Below are positions 35,969 through 44,071 of a stretch of 64,000 nt of DNA, piece by piece. Both the position numbers and the translations under genes were made by a program. This DNA is from Streptomyces triculaminicus (lineage in GTDB: Bacteria; Actinomycetota; Actinomycetes; Streptomycetales; Streptomycetaceae). The notes beneath the pieces are model-generated. The model ran no database searches. It saw only the letters and a list, made by a program, of their open reading frames with translations, and was not told where the DNA came from. How positions within the stretch are numbered: position 1 is the first letter of the stretch; each line of letters starts with the position of its first letter. The stretch lies in NCBI RefSeq assembly GCF_017349075.1, contig NZ_JAFMOF010000002.1, positions 806,001 through 870,000 on the forward strand. The letters run 5' to 3'.

Positions 35969-37147
35969 ATGCCCGTACCGCTGCAGCATGATCCCTGCCG
36001 CACCCGTGAAGCGATCACGCGTTGGCTGGCCGACCGGTTCCCCGGGGAAGGGACCCCCACGATCGGCTCCCTGAGCACCCCCGTAGAGACGGGGTTCAGC
36101 GGGCAGACGCTGCTGTGCGACGCGAGATGGGACCGGCAGGGCCGGAGCACGGTCCGGCCCCTCGCCATCAGGGTGGCTCCCGTCACCCACAGCCTGCTGC
36201 CGGAGTCCCCGTGGGGCCGTCAGGTCAGGCTTCAGGAACTGTTGGCCGGAACCGACGTACCGGTGGCCAGGGTTCACGGCAGCGAACCCTCCGGCGAACT
36301 CCTGGGCGCCCCCTTCGTCGTCATGGAACGGATCGACGGGCGGGTGCCGGGGGACATCCCCTCCTACCATCGGTCCGGCTGGCTGGCGGAACTCCGCCCG
36401 GCCGACCGCGCGCGGGTCTGGAACGGCGGTCTGCGGCTGATGGCGAGGCTCCACCGCCTGGAACCCGGCACCCTGGACCTGTCCTTCCTGGACGACCCCG
36501 CCCACGGCGGGGCCTACGGTCCCGTCGGCATTCGCCGCCAGTTCGGCGAATGCCTGGCGCATCTCGGGTTCTACGGCGTCCAGGACGACCCCGTCGTCGC
36601 GCGTGCCGCCGACTGGCTGCGGGAGAACCTCCCGGAGGAGCCCGACCCGCCGCGGCTGCTGTGGGGCGACGCCCGCATCGGCAACATCATCTACGCGGGG
36701 CAGACGCCGGCCGCCCTCCTGGACTGGGAGATGGCCACGCTCGGCGCACCGGAGAGCGACCTGGCCTGGTACCTCTTCACCGACCGCTACCTGAGCGAGG
36801 GCCTGGGCCTGCCACGGCTCCCCGGCCTGCCGGGCCGGCGGGAGACCGTCGCGACGTATGCCTCCCTCCTCGGCCGTCCACTGCGCGACCTCGCCTTCTA
36901 CGACGTCTTCGCCGCCTTCCGGTTCGGCCTGCTCACGTCCCGGCTCACGCGCCTGATGACGAGCACGGGCATCCACTGGTCGGGCGGGCGGACGCCCTAC
37001 CTGCGGTGTGCGGTCCTGCTCGCCAGGGTGCTGGACGAGGCCGGCGACGGGACCTCCTCACCCGTCGGCCCGGGGGCCGAGGACGAGGTGCAGGGTCGCC
37101 ACGACCGCCGCCAGCACCCCGGCCACCACGGTGACCAGGACCGATGA
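35969..37147 (+). CDS. Phosphotransferase (APH-like) family protein
   Basis: A 392-residue protein with the aminoglycoside phosphotransferase/choline kinase fold. The catalytic loop reads LLWGDARIGNII (Asp and Asn in place; Trp instead of the first His, common in the ACAD10-like subfamily), and the metal-binding segment is LLDWEMATLG. The N-terminal lobe has VMERIDGRVPG. The substrate is unknown; it is not evidence of drug resistance. The last 30 residues are His/Gln/Arg-rich, unlike the family, and run over the 3' end of a plausible minus-strand gene (37058-37294). Confidence 0.82.
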   Translation: MPVPLQHDPCRTREAITRWLADRFPGEGTPTIGSLSTPVETGFSGQTLLCDARWDRQGRSTVRPLAIRVAPVTHSLLPESPWGRQVRLQELLAGTDVPVARVHGSEPSGELLGAPFVVMERIDGRVPGDIPSYHRSGWLAELRPADRARVWNGGLRLMARLHRLEPGTLDLSFLDDPAHGGAYGPVGIRRQFGECLAHLGFYGVQDDPVVARAADWLRENLPEEPDPPRLLWGDARIGNIIYAGQTPAALLDWEMATLGAPESDLAWYLFTDRYLSEGLGLPRLPGLPGRRETVATYASLLGRPLRDLAFYDVFAAFRFGLLTSRLTRLMTSTGIHWSGGRTPYLRCAVLLARVLDEAGDGTSSPVGPGAEDEVQGRHDRRQHPGHHGDQDR

Positions 37148-37294
37148 CGTCATCAGGTACGCGCCGCAGACGCTCGCCGTCATGCCGTCGACGAGCGCCA
37201 CGACCTCCGTGGGGCTCGGCCGACGATTCGGGCCGGCAGTGGGGCCGGCGGGGTCGGAGTCGTCGGTGTGCCAGGTGCCGGTATCGCGCCTCAT
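37058..37294 (-). CDS. Small single- or double-pass membrane protein
   Basis: A 78-residue protein: a polar, Pro/Thr-rich N-terminus (1-35) and then two hydrophobic stretches, about 38-48 and 50-70 (SSVLVTVVAGVLAAVVATLHLVL). The ATG is preceded by GAGGAAGGTGAGG, one of the best ribosome-binding sites in the window. It overlaps the 3' end of the phosphotransferase gene by 90 bases on the opposite strand. The membrane pattern and RBS argue that it is real. It is divergent from the ECF sigma gene. Confidence 0.55.
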   Translation of the reverse strand: MRRDTGTWHTDDSDPAGPTAGPNRRPSPTEVVALVDGMTASVCGAYLMTSSVLVTVVAGVLAAVVATLHLVLGPRADG

Positions 37295-37451
37295 GAGGGC
37301 CTCACCTTCCTCGGGGCTTTAAGGAAGAAGGGGCGGAAGGCACCGTTCTCGTGCAACTTCCGTCCGAAGGACCGGTGCCGTCACCGGCCTTTGCACAATG
37401 CCGGCCCCTCGCGGCCCATAAGGGTGTGACCGACGCAGAGGAGGTGGCTGC
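37295..37451. promoter_or_regulatory. Divergent region with nested dyads before ECF sigma gene
   Basis: GTGCAA (37351-37356) and TTGCAC (37391-37396) form an inverted repeat around a second one, CCGGTG (37372-37377) and CACCGG (37382-37387). A 16-base string at 37407-37422 recurs upstream of the mscS gene. These are candidate operator or promoter elements for the sigma operon or the small membrane protein. Confidence 0.4.
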
Positions 37452-37994
37452 GTGAGCCCCCAAGGAGATCACGGGGCCTTACCCGCCGAGTTGCCGGGAT
37501 TCGCCGTCTTCTTTACGGCGGAGTATCCACGAGTCGTTCATAGCCTGATGAGAGCCGGGGCGACCTATGAGGAAGCCGAGGACGCCACACAGGACGCCAT
37601 GCACGAACTCCTGCGCTCATGGCCGGACTGCAAGAATCCCGCGGGCTGGGTCCGCACGGTCGCCTGGCACGCGTACTGCAGGAAAGCCGAACGCAACCGC
37701 AAGCGACTGGCACTGGAATCGCGGAACGCCCGGCTCGCACGAGAGACGCCGGCCGGCCGTTCCGAACCGGGCGAGCACGAAAAGGTGGTGGAGATCCTGC
37801 GGGGTCTCCCCCCTCGGCAGGGACAGGTCCTGGCCCTGCATCTGGACGGTTACACCGCACAGGAAATCGCCGAGCTCATCAGCGTGAAGGCGAGCACCGT
37901 CCGCAGCAATCTGCGGCACGCCCTCGCCACGCTGCGCGGCTCACTGGAGAACTACGAGAAAAAAGAGGGAGGGTCGCATGTCAGCATGGGATGA
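37452..37994 (+). CDS. ECF-type RNA polymerase sigma factor (TTA codon)
   Basis: A 180-residue sigma-70 of the ECF type. Region 2 spans about 18-85 (FTAEYPRVVHSLMRAGATYEEAEDATQDAMHELL, WVRTVAWHAYCRK); region 4 about 110-170 (EILRGLPPRQGQVLALHLDGYTAQEIAELISVKASTVRSNLRHALATL), with a full HTH. The start is GTG 37452 after GAGGAGGTGG. Codon 10 (37479-37481) is TTA, so it probably depends on bldA. The 3' end overlaps the next gene by 17 bases. No anti-sigma gene follows; instead there are a partner of unknown type and two ROK proteins. Confidence 0.88.
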   Translation: MSPQGDHGALPAELPGFAVFFTAEYPRVVHSLMRAGATYEEAEDATQDAMHELLRSWPDCKNPAGWVRTVAWHAYCRKAERNRKRLALESRNARLARETPAGRSEPGEHEKVVEILRGLPPRQGQVLALHLDGYTAQEIAELISVKASTVRSNLRHALATLRGSLENYEKKEGGSHVSMG

Positions 37995-38709
37995 GCGGGG
38001 TCTCGCAACGCGCAGGACCCAGCCGAAGGCCGCCAGAGATACCACCGCGTACGTACACCCGGCGTTCGAACGTTTTCTTCTGGCCGTCGAGACCGACGTC
38101 GAGAGCCGGCTCACCCCGGACGAAGTGGAGGACCGGCTGCGACGCCTCGTCGGGTCCGGGACGGCGGAGACGTCCGAGAGCCGCGCCCGGACGGCCGACG
38201 CGCCCGGCTTCGAGTCCCAGGCCGGCTGGGCCGCCTACGGCTACCGCGTCCTCCGGCTCTGGCTGTCGGCCGTCGCCACGACGGGCCGCCCCGGTGTGCG
38301 CCTCCAACGCGACGACATCGACGAGCTCGCGGTGGAGACGGTGGCGCGAGCACTGAACAGCTTCCGCGACCAGGCCCGGCAGCCGGTACCGGAACCGCAG
38401 GCGGCCGTCCCGGAACTGAAGGCGGCGTTCCTCACCGAGTGCGTACGGCACCTCCCCTACGTCAACCGGAGCCGTCACCTCACAGCCGAGCGGGGCTCCT
38501 TCGACGAGTTCGAGGACACGGACGAAGCCGATCTCGTCGGCGCGCTGTGGGACTGCGCGACCACCGAGCGGGCGGAGGAGCTGCGTCGCGTGGCCCGGGA
38601 CGAGGACGGGGAGGGCGACGCCGACGAGCTCGTCACGCTGACGCCCATCGCCGTCCGTGCCGCGGTCCAGCGGTACCCGGAGGCGGTGGCCCCCGGATCG
38701 ATAGCCTGA
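37978..38709 (+). CDS. ECF-associated protein of unknown function
   Basis: A 243-residue soluble protein, translationally coupled to the sigma gene (17-base overlap). I do not recognise its family. A central region, RDDIDELAVETVARALNSFRDQ, resembles sigma region 2 in pattern, and FLTECVRHLPYVNRSR follows, so it could be a divergent sigma-like partner. The C-terminal part (about 180-243) is helical with RAEELRRVARDED. No membrane helix and no zinc-binding anti-sigma motif (HxxxCxxC) is present, so it is not a classical ECF anti-sigma factor. Confidence 0.7.
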   Translation: MSAWDERGLATRRTQPKAARDTTAYVHPAFERFLLAVETDVESRLTPDEVEDRLRRLVGSGTAETSESRARTADAPGFESQAGWAAYGYRVLRLWLSAVATTGRPGVRLQRDDIDELAVETVARALNSFRDQARQPVPEPQAAVPELKAAFLTECVRHLPYVNRSRHLTAERGSFDEFEDTDEADLVGALWDCATTERAEELRRVARDEDGEGDADELVTLTPIAVRAAVQRYPEAVAPGSIA

Positions 38710-38748
38710 CCCTCTCTCCTGAGCGCACCACCGGACGCAAGGTGGCAC

Positions 38749-39801
38749 ATGAACGTGAACGACGTGAAAGTGCGGCAGGTGCTGCGACGTTCGTACGAAC
38801 TCGACCACGAGCGCTACGCGGTCGGCGTCGAACTCCAGCCGTACAAACTCACGGGGGTCGTCGTCGGGTCCGACGGAGTGGTGATGGCACGCGCCCGTCG
38901 GCATCTCACGGTCATGGAGGAGAAGGAGGTGGTCAAGCGCGTGGCGGAGCTGGCGGGCGATCTGGTCGACGACAGACTGGGCTGTGCCTTTCCCAGAAGC
39001 AGGGTGTGCGTGGGAGTCCAGGTGGGCGGCCCCGTCGATCCGGACACGGGCACGGTGCTCCACCTCGTCAACGGCCCCGACGACCACCGGCACGAGAAGC
39101 CGCCTCCGTACGAGTGGGTGGGCTACCCGCTCGGCGCGGAACTCGCCTCCATGATGGGCTGCGCGACGGCGGTGGAGAACGACGCGCACGCCTTCACGGC
39201 GTACGAGCAGAGCCTGGGGGTGGGCCGTACCAGCGCGACGTTCGGGGTCGTCCTCGTCCGCGACGGTGTGGGCGCCGGAATGGTCGTACGGGGCGAACGG
39301 ATCTTCGCCCCGATGGAGTTCGGGCACCTCCAGGTGTGGCAGAGGGGCCGGATCTGCGACTGCGGGATGCGGGGGTGCATCGAAAGCCAGGTCGGGAACC
39401 GGGCGTTGACCGCCGTGGTCAAGGAACGGACCGGCCGGGAACTGGACGGGCTGGAGGCGGCGATCGCCCTCGCCGACGGCAACGACCCGCAGGCGGGCGA
39501 TGCGGCGGCGGCCTTCCGCAAGGCCGGTACCTCGATCGCCCGCGGCATCGCGACGCTCCTCACCACGTTCGGGCCGACGCATGTGGTGGTCTACGCGGCG
39601 AAGGACCTCCTCGTCGGCGGCCCCGGGCACCGGGCGGCGAACTCCTTCCTCCAGGCCATGAGGAAGTTTCCCGCCCACACGTTTCACATCAGCAGGGACT
39701 GTCAGATCGTCACCAAACCGCTGGACGCCGTCCGTGGCGCGCACGGCGCCGCGCTGATCGCTCTGCAGAGTTGCTTCGACGTCCGGCTCCAACCCCGGTA
39801 G
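38749..39801 (+). CDS. ROK-family protein lacking the ATP-binding motif
   Basis: A 350-residue ROK-fold protein. The zinc-binding signature CDCGMRGCIE (about 203-212) and the sugar-binding/catalytic VENDAHA (about 141-147) are intact. The N-terminal phosphate motif, DxGGTK in kinases, is here VGVELQPYKLTG, without the Gly-Gly-Thr, so phosphotransfer is doubtful. Unlike ROK repressors it has no N-terminal HTH beyond a 20-residue polar start. It may bind a sugar and act as a sensor or partner. It lies 39 bases after the ECF-associated gene and 11 bases before the second ROK gene. Confidence 0.75.
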   Translation: MNVNDVKVRQVLRRSYELDHERYAVGVELQPYKLTGVVVGSDGVVMARARRHLTVMEEKEVVKRVAELAGDLVDDRLGCAFPRSRVCVGVQVGGPVDPDTGTVLHLVNGPDDHRHEKPPPYEWVGYPLGAELASMMGCATAVENDAHAFTAYEQSLGVGRTSATFGVVLVRDGVGAGMVVRGERIFAPMEFGHLQVWQRGRICDCGMRGCIESQVGNRALTAVVKERTGRELDGLEAAIALADGNDPQAGDAAAAFRKAGTSIARGIATLLTTFGPTHVVVYAAKDLLVGGPGHRAANSFLQAMRKFPAHTFHISRDCQIVTKPLDAVRGAHGAALIALQSCFDVRLQPR

Positions 39802-39812
39802 GAGTGTTCCCC

Positions 39813-40817
39813 ATGCGCCCACGACCCCACGGTGACGGCCGGCTCTCGGTCGGACTCGACATCGGTGGCACGAAGATCGCGGCAGGAGTGGTCGACGCGG
39901 AGGGCCACGTCGTCGAACGGGTTCCGGCCGTGCCGAGCCCCACCGACCAGGCGGCCATCCTGAAGACCGTTTCCGTACTGGTCGAAGGCCTGCGCTCCCG
40001 CCATCCCGGGATCGTGGCCGTCGGCGTGGGAGCGGCGGGCCTGGTCCGCTGGCCCGAGGGCCGTATCCGGACCGCTCCCAACAACGCCTACCGCGATCTG
40101 CCGCTCCGGCGTCTGCTCCAGGAGTCCACCGGACTGCCGGCCGTCGTCGACAACGACGCCAACGCCGCCTGCTGGGCGGAGTACCGCGCGGGGCACAGCG
40201 CCTCGTACATGGCGTTCATCACCGTGGGCACCGGTGTCGGCGGCGGCCTCGTCCTGGACGATCGCCTCTTCCGGGGCCGTACCGGGATCGCCATGGAGGT
40301 CGGGCACATGATCGTCGACCCGTACGGCACCGAACGCTGCGGCTGCGGCACCGTCGGCTGTCTCGAGCCCCTGGCCTCCGGGCGGGCGCTCGGGCGCTAC
40401 GGCGGCGTGGCGGCCGCGACGGATCCGGGCGGGACGCTGGCCACGCTCGCCGGCGGGCCCGACCGGGTGACCGGGGAGATGGTCTCCGCGGCCGCGCGCG
40501 CCGGAGACCCGGCCGCGTGTGCTCAGCTCGAGCGCCTCGGCCACTGGCTCGGCATCGGCGTCGCGACGCTCGTCAACCTCTTCGACATCGAGCTGGTGGT
40601 CGTCGGCGGCGGCGTCGCGGAGGCCGGCGACCTGCTGCTGGATCCCCTCCGCTCGAGCTTCGCCCGTTTCGTCACCGCCGCCGCCCACCGTGAGCTCCCG
40701 GACATCAGGCCCGCCCGCTTCGGGCCGGAGGCCGGGTGGGTGGGCGCGGCCCTCCTGGCCCTCGACCACGACCTCGACCTCGCCCACGACGAGGAGGACC
40801 CGGCCGGCGGGGCGTGA
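39813..40817 (+). CDS. ROK-family glucokinase-like sugar kinase
   Basis: A 334-residue ROK sugar kinase with all motifs: phosphate site GLDIGGTKIAAG (13-24), catalytic VVDNDANAA (about 110-118), TVGTGVGGG (about 137-145), zinc site CGCGTVGCLE (about 172-181) and adenosine motif VVVGGGVAEAG. It phosphorylates glucose or a related hexose with ATP; the exact sugar is not certain. The ATG at 39813 follows TAGGAG, 11 bases after the preceding ROK gene. It is the last gene of the ECF-ROK operon, closed by a strong hairpin. Confidence 0.88.
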   Translation: MRPRPHGDGRLSVGLDIGGTKIAAGVVDAEGHVVERVPAVPSPTDQAAILKTVSVLVEGLRSRHPGIVAVGVGAAGLVRWPEGRIRTAPNNAYRDLPLRRLLQESTGLPAVVDNDANAACWAEYRAGHSASYMAFITVGTGVGGGLVLDDRLFRGRTGIAMEVGHMIVDPYGTERCGCGTVGCLEPLASGRALGRYGGVAAATDPGGTLATLAGGPDRVTGEMVSAAARAGDPAACAQLERLGHWLGIGVATLVNLFDIELVVVGGGVAEAGDLLLDPLRSSFARFVTAAAHRELPDIRPARFGPEAGWVGAALLALDHDLDLAHDEEDPAGGA

Positions 40818-40826
40818 GGAACGACG

Positions 40827-40876
40827 AACCGCCGGACGGCCGTCACCTCGCACGAGGTGACGGCCGTCCGGCGGTT
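40827..40876. terminator. Bidirectional terminator, sugar kinase / GAPDH
   Basis: A perfect 24-bp inverted repeat (40827-40850 with 40853-40876) begins 9 bases after the kinase stop, with AA at one end and TT at the other. It lies between convergent genes and can serve both. Confidence 0.9.
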
Positions 40877-40921
40877 ACCGGGCGCTCTTCAGGGCACCCG
40901 CAGCGGTCGGTCGGCCGCTGA

Positions 40922-42367
40922 TCAGGCCCGCGGGGCCGGGAAGGTCGGGTACTCCACCCCGGAGACGTGCTGGACGACCCGGATGACCTGGCAGGAGTAG
41001 CCGAACTCGTTGTCGTACCACAGGTAGAGGATCGCGTTGTCGCCGTCGACCTTGGTGGCGCCGGCGTCGACGATCGAGGCGTGGCGCGAGCCGATGAAGT
41101 CGCTCGAGACCGCGTCGGGGGCGCTGATGAAGTCGATCTGGCGCTTGAGCGACGAGGTCAGCGAGACGTCGCGGAGGTAGTCGAGGACCTCCTCGCGGTT
41201 GGTCTCGCGACCGAGCCGCAGGCTGAGGATCGCGATCGAGACGTCCGGCACCGGGACGCGGATCGAGCTGCCGGTGATCGGCGCGTCGAGGTCGGGCAGC
41301 GCCTTGGCGACGGCGGAGGCGGCGCCGGTCTCGGTGATGACCATGTTGAGCGGCGCCGAGCGGCCGCGACGGTCGGAGCTGTGGTAGTTGTCCAGCAGGT
41401 TCTGGTCGTTGGTGAACGAGTGGACGGTCTCCACGTGGCCGCGCAGGACGCCGTACTCGTCCGCCATCGCCTTCAGCGGCGGGACGATCGCGTTGGTGGT
41501 GCAGGAGGCGCAGGAGATGATCTGCTCGTCCGGCTTGATCATGTCGTGGTTGACGCCGTGCACGATGTTGGGCACGTCACCCTTGCCGGGGGCGGTCAGG
41601 ACGACCTTGTCGATGCCGGGGCGCAGGTGCTTGGACAGGCCCTCGCGGTCGCGCCACTTGCCGGTGTTGTCGATCAGGATGGCGTTCTTGATGCCGTACG
41701 CCGTGTAGTCGACCTTCGTCGGGTCGTCGGAGTAGATCACCGTGATCTCGTGACCATTGGCGATGATCTTGTTGTTCGCCTCGTCGACGGTGATCGTGCC
41801 CTGGAACTGCCCGTGGATGGAGTCACGGCGCAGCAGCGAGGCGCGCTTGACGATGTCCTGGCCCGCACCCTTGCGGACGACGATGGCGCGCAGTCGCAGG
41901 CCGTTGCCGGAGCCGGCCTTCTCGATGAGCAGGCGGGCGAGGAGGCGGCCGATGCGGCCGAAGCCGTAGAGGACGACGTCGCGCGGCTCGCGGCACTCGA
42001 TCTTGTTCTCGCCGGTGGCGCCGGCGACGGCCTCGGCGGTGAACTCCGCAACCGACAGACCGCGGCCGTCGGCCTTGTAGGTCGCGGCGAGCATACCGAT
42101 GTCGATCTGGGACGGGCCCAGGTCGAGCGTGGTGAGCGCCTGCAGGAACGGCAGGGTCTCGGTGACCGACAGCTCCTCACCGGCTATCTGGCGGGCGAAT
42201 CGATGGGTCTTGAGGATGCTGACCACCGACTTGTTCACCAGGGAGCGGCTGTGGACCAGGACGGTGACGTCCTGCTCCCGGTGCAGCTTCCCGATGATCG
42301 GGATCATCGACTCCGCGATCTCCTCGCGGTTCTTCCAGTTTGTGAACGAGTCTTCGTTGACAGTCAC
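40922..42367 (-). CDS. gap: Long-form glyceraldehyde-3-phosphate dehydrogenase
   Basis: A 481-residue GAPDH of the long actinobacterial type. An N-terminal extension of about 125 residues precedes the NAD-binding fold, which starts with DVVLYGFGRIGRLLARLL. The catalytic cysteine is in SCASCTTNAIVPPLK, followed by VHSFTNDQNLLDN; the substrate-binding C-terminal half ends with WYDNEFGYSCQVIRV. These forms are about 150 residues longer than classical GAPDH and are usually a second copy in Streptomyces. The reaction is oxidation of glyceraldehyde 3-phosphate with NAD(P) and phosphate. It is convergent with the sugar kinase operon. Confidence 0.92.
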   Translation of the reverse strand: MTVNEDSFTNWKNREEIAESMIPIIGKLHREQDVTVLVHSRSLVNKSVVSILKTHRFARQIAGEELSVTETLPFLQALTTLDLGPSQIDIGMLAATYKADGRGLSVAEFTAEAVAGATGENKIECREPRDVVLYGFGRIGRLLARLLIEKAGSGNGLRLRAIVVRKGAGQDIVKRASLLRRDSIHGQFQGTITVDEANNKIIANGHEITVIYSDDPTKVDYTAYGIKNAILIDNTGKWRDREGLSKHLRPGIDKVVLTAPGKGDVPNIVHGVNHDMIKPDEQIISCASCTTNAIVPPLKAMADEYGVLRGHVETVHSFTNDQNLLDNYHSSDRRGRSAPLNMVITETGAASAVAKALPDLDAPITGSSIRVPVPDVSIAILSLRLGRETNREEVLDYLRDVSLTSSLKRQIDFISAPDAVSSDFIGSRHASIVDAGATKVDGDNAILYLWYDNEFGYSCQVIRVVQHVSGVEYPTFPAPRA

Positions 42368-42472
42368 AGGTCCATCTTTCGAGCTAGGCGGCGCTCATAT
42401 GCTAACCCCACACTCTTTTGACCATTCAAGCGGTCAGCTCTGAGAGGGATGCCACACTCGGGCGGTATCTGC

Positions 42473-42862
42473 CTATTTGTCCCTGTCTGTCCCCGTAGTA
42501 TTCCGCGTCAGCACCTCCTGGAGCACGGCCGCGGCGCTGATGTCGCTGTCCTTGGTCGCCGTCAGGAGGGTGAGGTTCCTGTGCCGGGCCAGCTCGCCGA
42601 GGTGCCGGAGGGCCTCCGTGTGGTCCGCGTCGCGCAGTTCCGCGCGATAGCGGCGGGAGAATTCGTCGAAGCGGGCGGGGTCGTGCCCGTACCAGGTGCG
42701 CAGCTCGGTGGAGGGTGCGACGTCCTTGCACCACTCGTCGAGCGCGGCCGCCTCCTTGCTCACGCCGCGCGGCCAGATGCGGTCGACGAGCACCCGGCCG
42801 CCGTCCGCCTTCTCGGGCGGGTCGTAGACCCTGCGCACCCGCACCCGCCGTGATCGTTCCAC
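42473..42862 (-). CDS. DUF488 (YeaO-like) protein
   Basis: A 129-residue DUF488 protein. The conserved elements are RRVYDPPEKADGGRVLVDRIWPRGVSKE (10-37), ELRTWYGHDPARFDEFSRRYRAEL and LTLLTATKDSDISAAAVLQEVL. The family occurs widely with unknown function. The start is GTG 42862. It is divergent from the quinone-reductase-like gene. Confidence 0.88.
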   Translation of the reverse strand: MERSRRVRVRRVYDPPEKADGGRVLVDRIWPRGVSKEAAALDEWCKDVAPSTELRTWYGHDPARFDEFSRRYRAELRDADHTEALRHLGELARHRNLTLLTATKDSDISAAAVLQEVLTRNTTGTDRDK

Positions 42863-43075
42863 GGACCCATAGTCGGCCCGGGGCGGGCGGGACGCACCCC
42901 GGAGCGCACCCCGGGGCGGTCCTCGGGGCGGGATGGCCGAGCGTCCCGGCCATCAAGACGATGGGACATCTTTCGAAGACTCGGAGATATTCATCGGCTC
43001 GTTGGATCTTCCTAGTGTTGGGGACATCAACCACCGGGGACGCCACCCCGGACCACCAGCAGGGGAGAGACCACC

Positions 43076-44002
43076 ATGCGCGCTGTCATCCAGAAGTCCT
43101 TCGGAGGCCCCGAGGTCCTGGAGGTCGTCGAGACCGACCGGCCCACCCCGCTCGGCGGCGAGGTCCTCGTCCGGGTCCACGCCAGCGGCGTGAACCCCGT
43201 GGACGTGGCGGTCAGGTCCGGCGCCTACCCGCTGCTCGGTGAGCCGCCCTTCGGCGTCGGCTGGGACATCTCCGGCGTCGTCGAGGAGGCCGGGCCCGGC
43301 GCCCGCTTCAAGCCGGGCGACGAGGTCTTCGGCATGCCGTTCTTCCCGCGCGCCGCCACGGGCTACGCGGAGTACGTCGCCGTCCCGTCCCGCCAGGTGG
43401 CCCGCAAGCCCGCCACCCTCGACCACGTGCACGCCGCGGCCGTCCCCCTGGCCGCGCTCACCGCCTGGCAGGGCCTGGTGGACGCGGCCGGACTCGCCGA
43501 AGGGCAGCGGGTGCTGATCCACCGCGCGGCCGGCGGCGTCGGTCACTTCGCCGTGCAGATCGCCAAGGCCCGCGGCGCCCACGTGATCGCCATGGCGAGC
43601 GCCCCCAAGCACGACTTCGTACGGAGCCTGGGCGCCGACGAGGTCATCGACTACCGCACCACCGACTTCACCGAGGCGGTCAAGGACGTCGACGTCGTCT
43701 TCGACTCCTCGTCCGAGGGCGTGCGTTCCCTCGCCGTCCTGCGCCCCGGCGGCACGCTCGTGAGCATCATGGAGCACTGGAACCAGGAGCTCGCCGCCCG
43801 GGTCGAGGCCGCCGGCCGCCGCTTCGCCGGCGTCAGCGTCGAACCCGACTACGCCTCGCTGGAGGCCATCGCCGCCCTCGTGGACGCCGGCCGCGTCCGG
43901 CCCCACGTCGCCGCGACGTTCCCGCTGGCCGAGGCCGCCAAGGCCCACGAGATGGTCGAGTCGGGCCGGACCCAGGGCAAGATCGCCCTGACCGTCGACT
44001 GA
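43076..44002 (+). CDS. NADP-dependent zinc-free alcohol dehydrogenase / quinone reductase-like
   Basis: A 308-residue medium-chain dehydrogenase/reductase. The N-terminal catalytic barrel starts MRAVIQKSFGGPEVLEVVETDRP; the cofactor site is AAGGVGHFAVQIAKARGAHV (about 153-172), the quinone-reductase form of the GxGxxG motif. Zinc-binding cysteines are absent. It probably reduces quinones or enones with NADPH. The ATG at 43076 follows GGGGAGAG. An AraC-type regulator starts 69 bases downstream on the same strand and may control it. Confidence 0.88.
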   Translation: MRAVIQKSFGGPEVLEVVETDRPTPLGGEVLVRVHASGVNPVDVAVRSGAYPLLGEPPFGVGWDISGVVEEAGPGARFKPGDEVFGMPFFPRAATGYAEYVAVPSRQVARKPATLDHVHAAAVPLAALTAWQGLVDAAGLAEGQRVLIHRAAGGVGHFAVQIAKARGAHVIAMASAPKHDFVRSLGADEVIDYRTTDFTEAVKDVDVVFDSSSEGVRSLAVLRPGGTLVSIMEHWNQELAARVEAAGRRFAGVSVEPDYASLEAIAALVDAGRVRPHVAATFPLAEAAKAHEMVESGRTQGKIALTVD

Positions 44003-44071
44003 CACGGACCGGGCCGAAGAGCGGCCGCCCGGCGACGGGGGAGCCATGAAGAGGAAAGAGGGGGAACGGCG

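Noticed and set aside
35969..37147. Phosphotransferase as an aminoglycoside resistance gene
   Set aside because: The Trp in place of the first His of the catalytic loop and the overall pattern fit the general ACAD10-like subfamily; nothing points to antibiotic substrates.
37978..38709. Classical anti-sigma factor role for the gene after the ECF sigma factor
   Set aside because: No transmembrane helix and no HxxxCxxC zinc motif are present.
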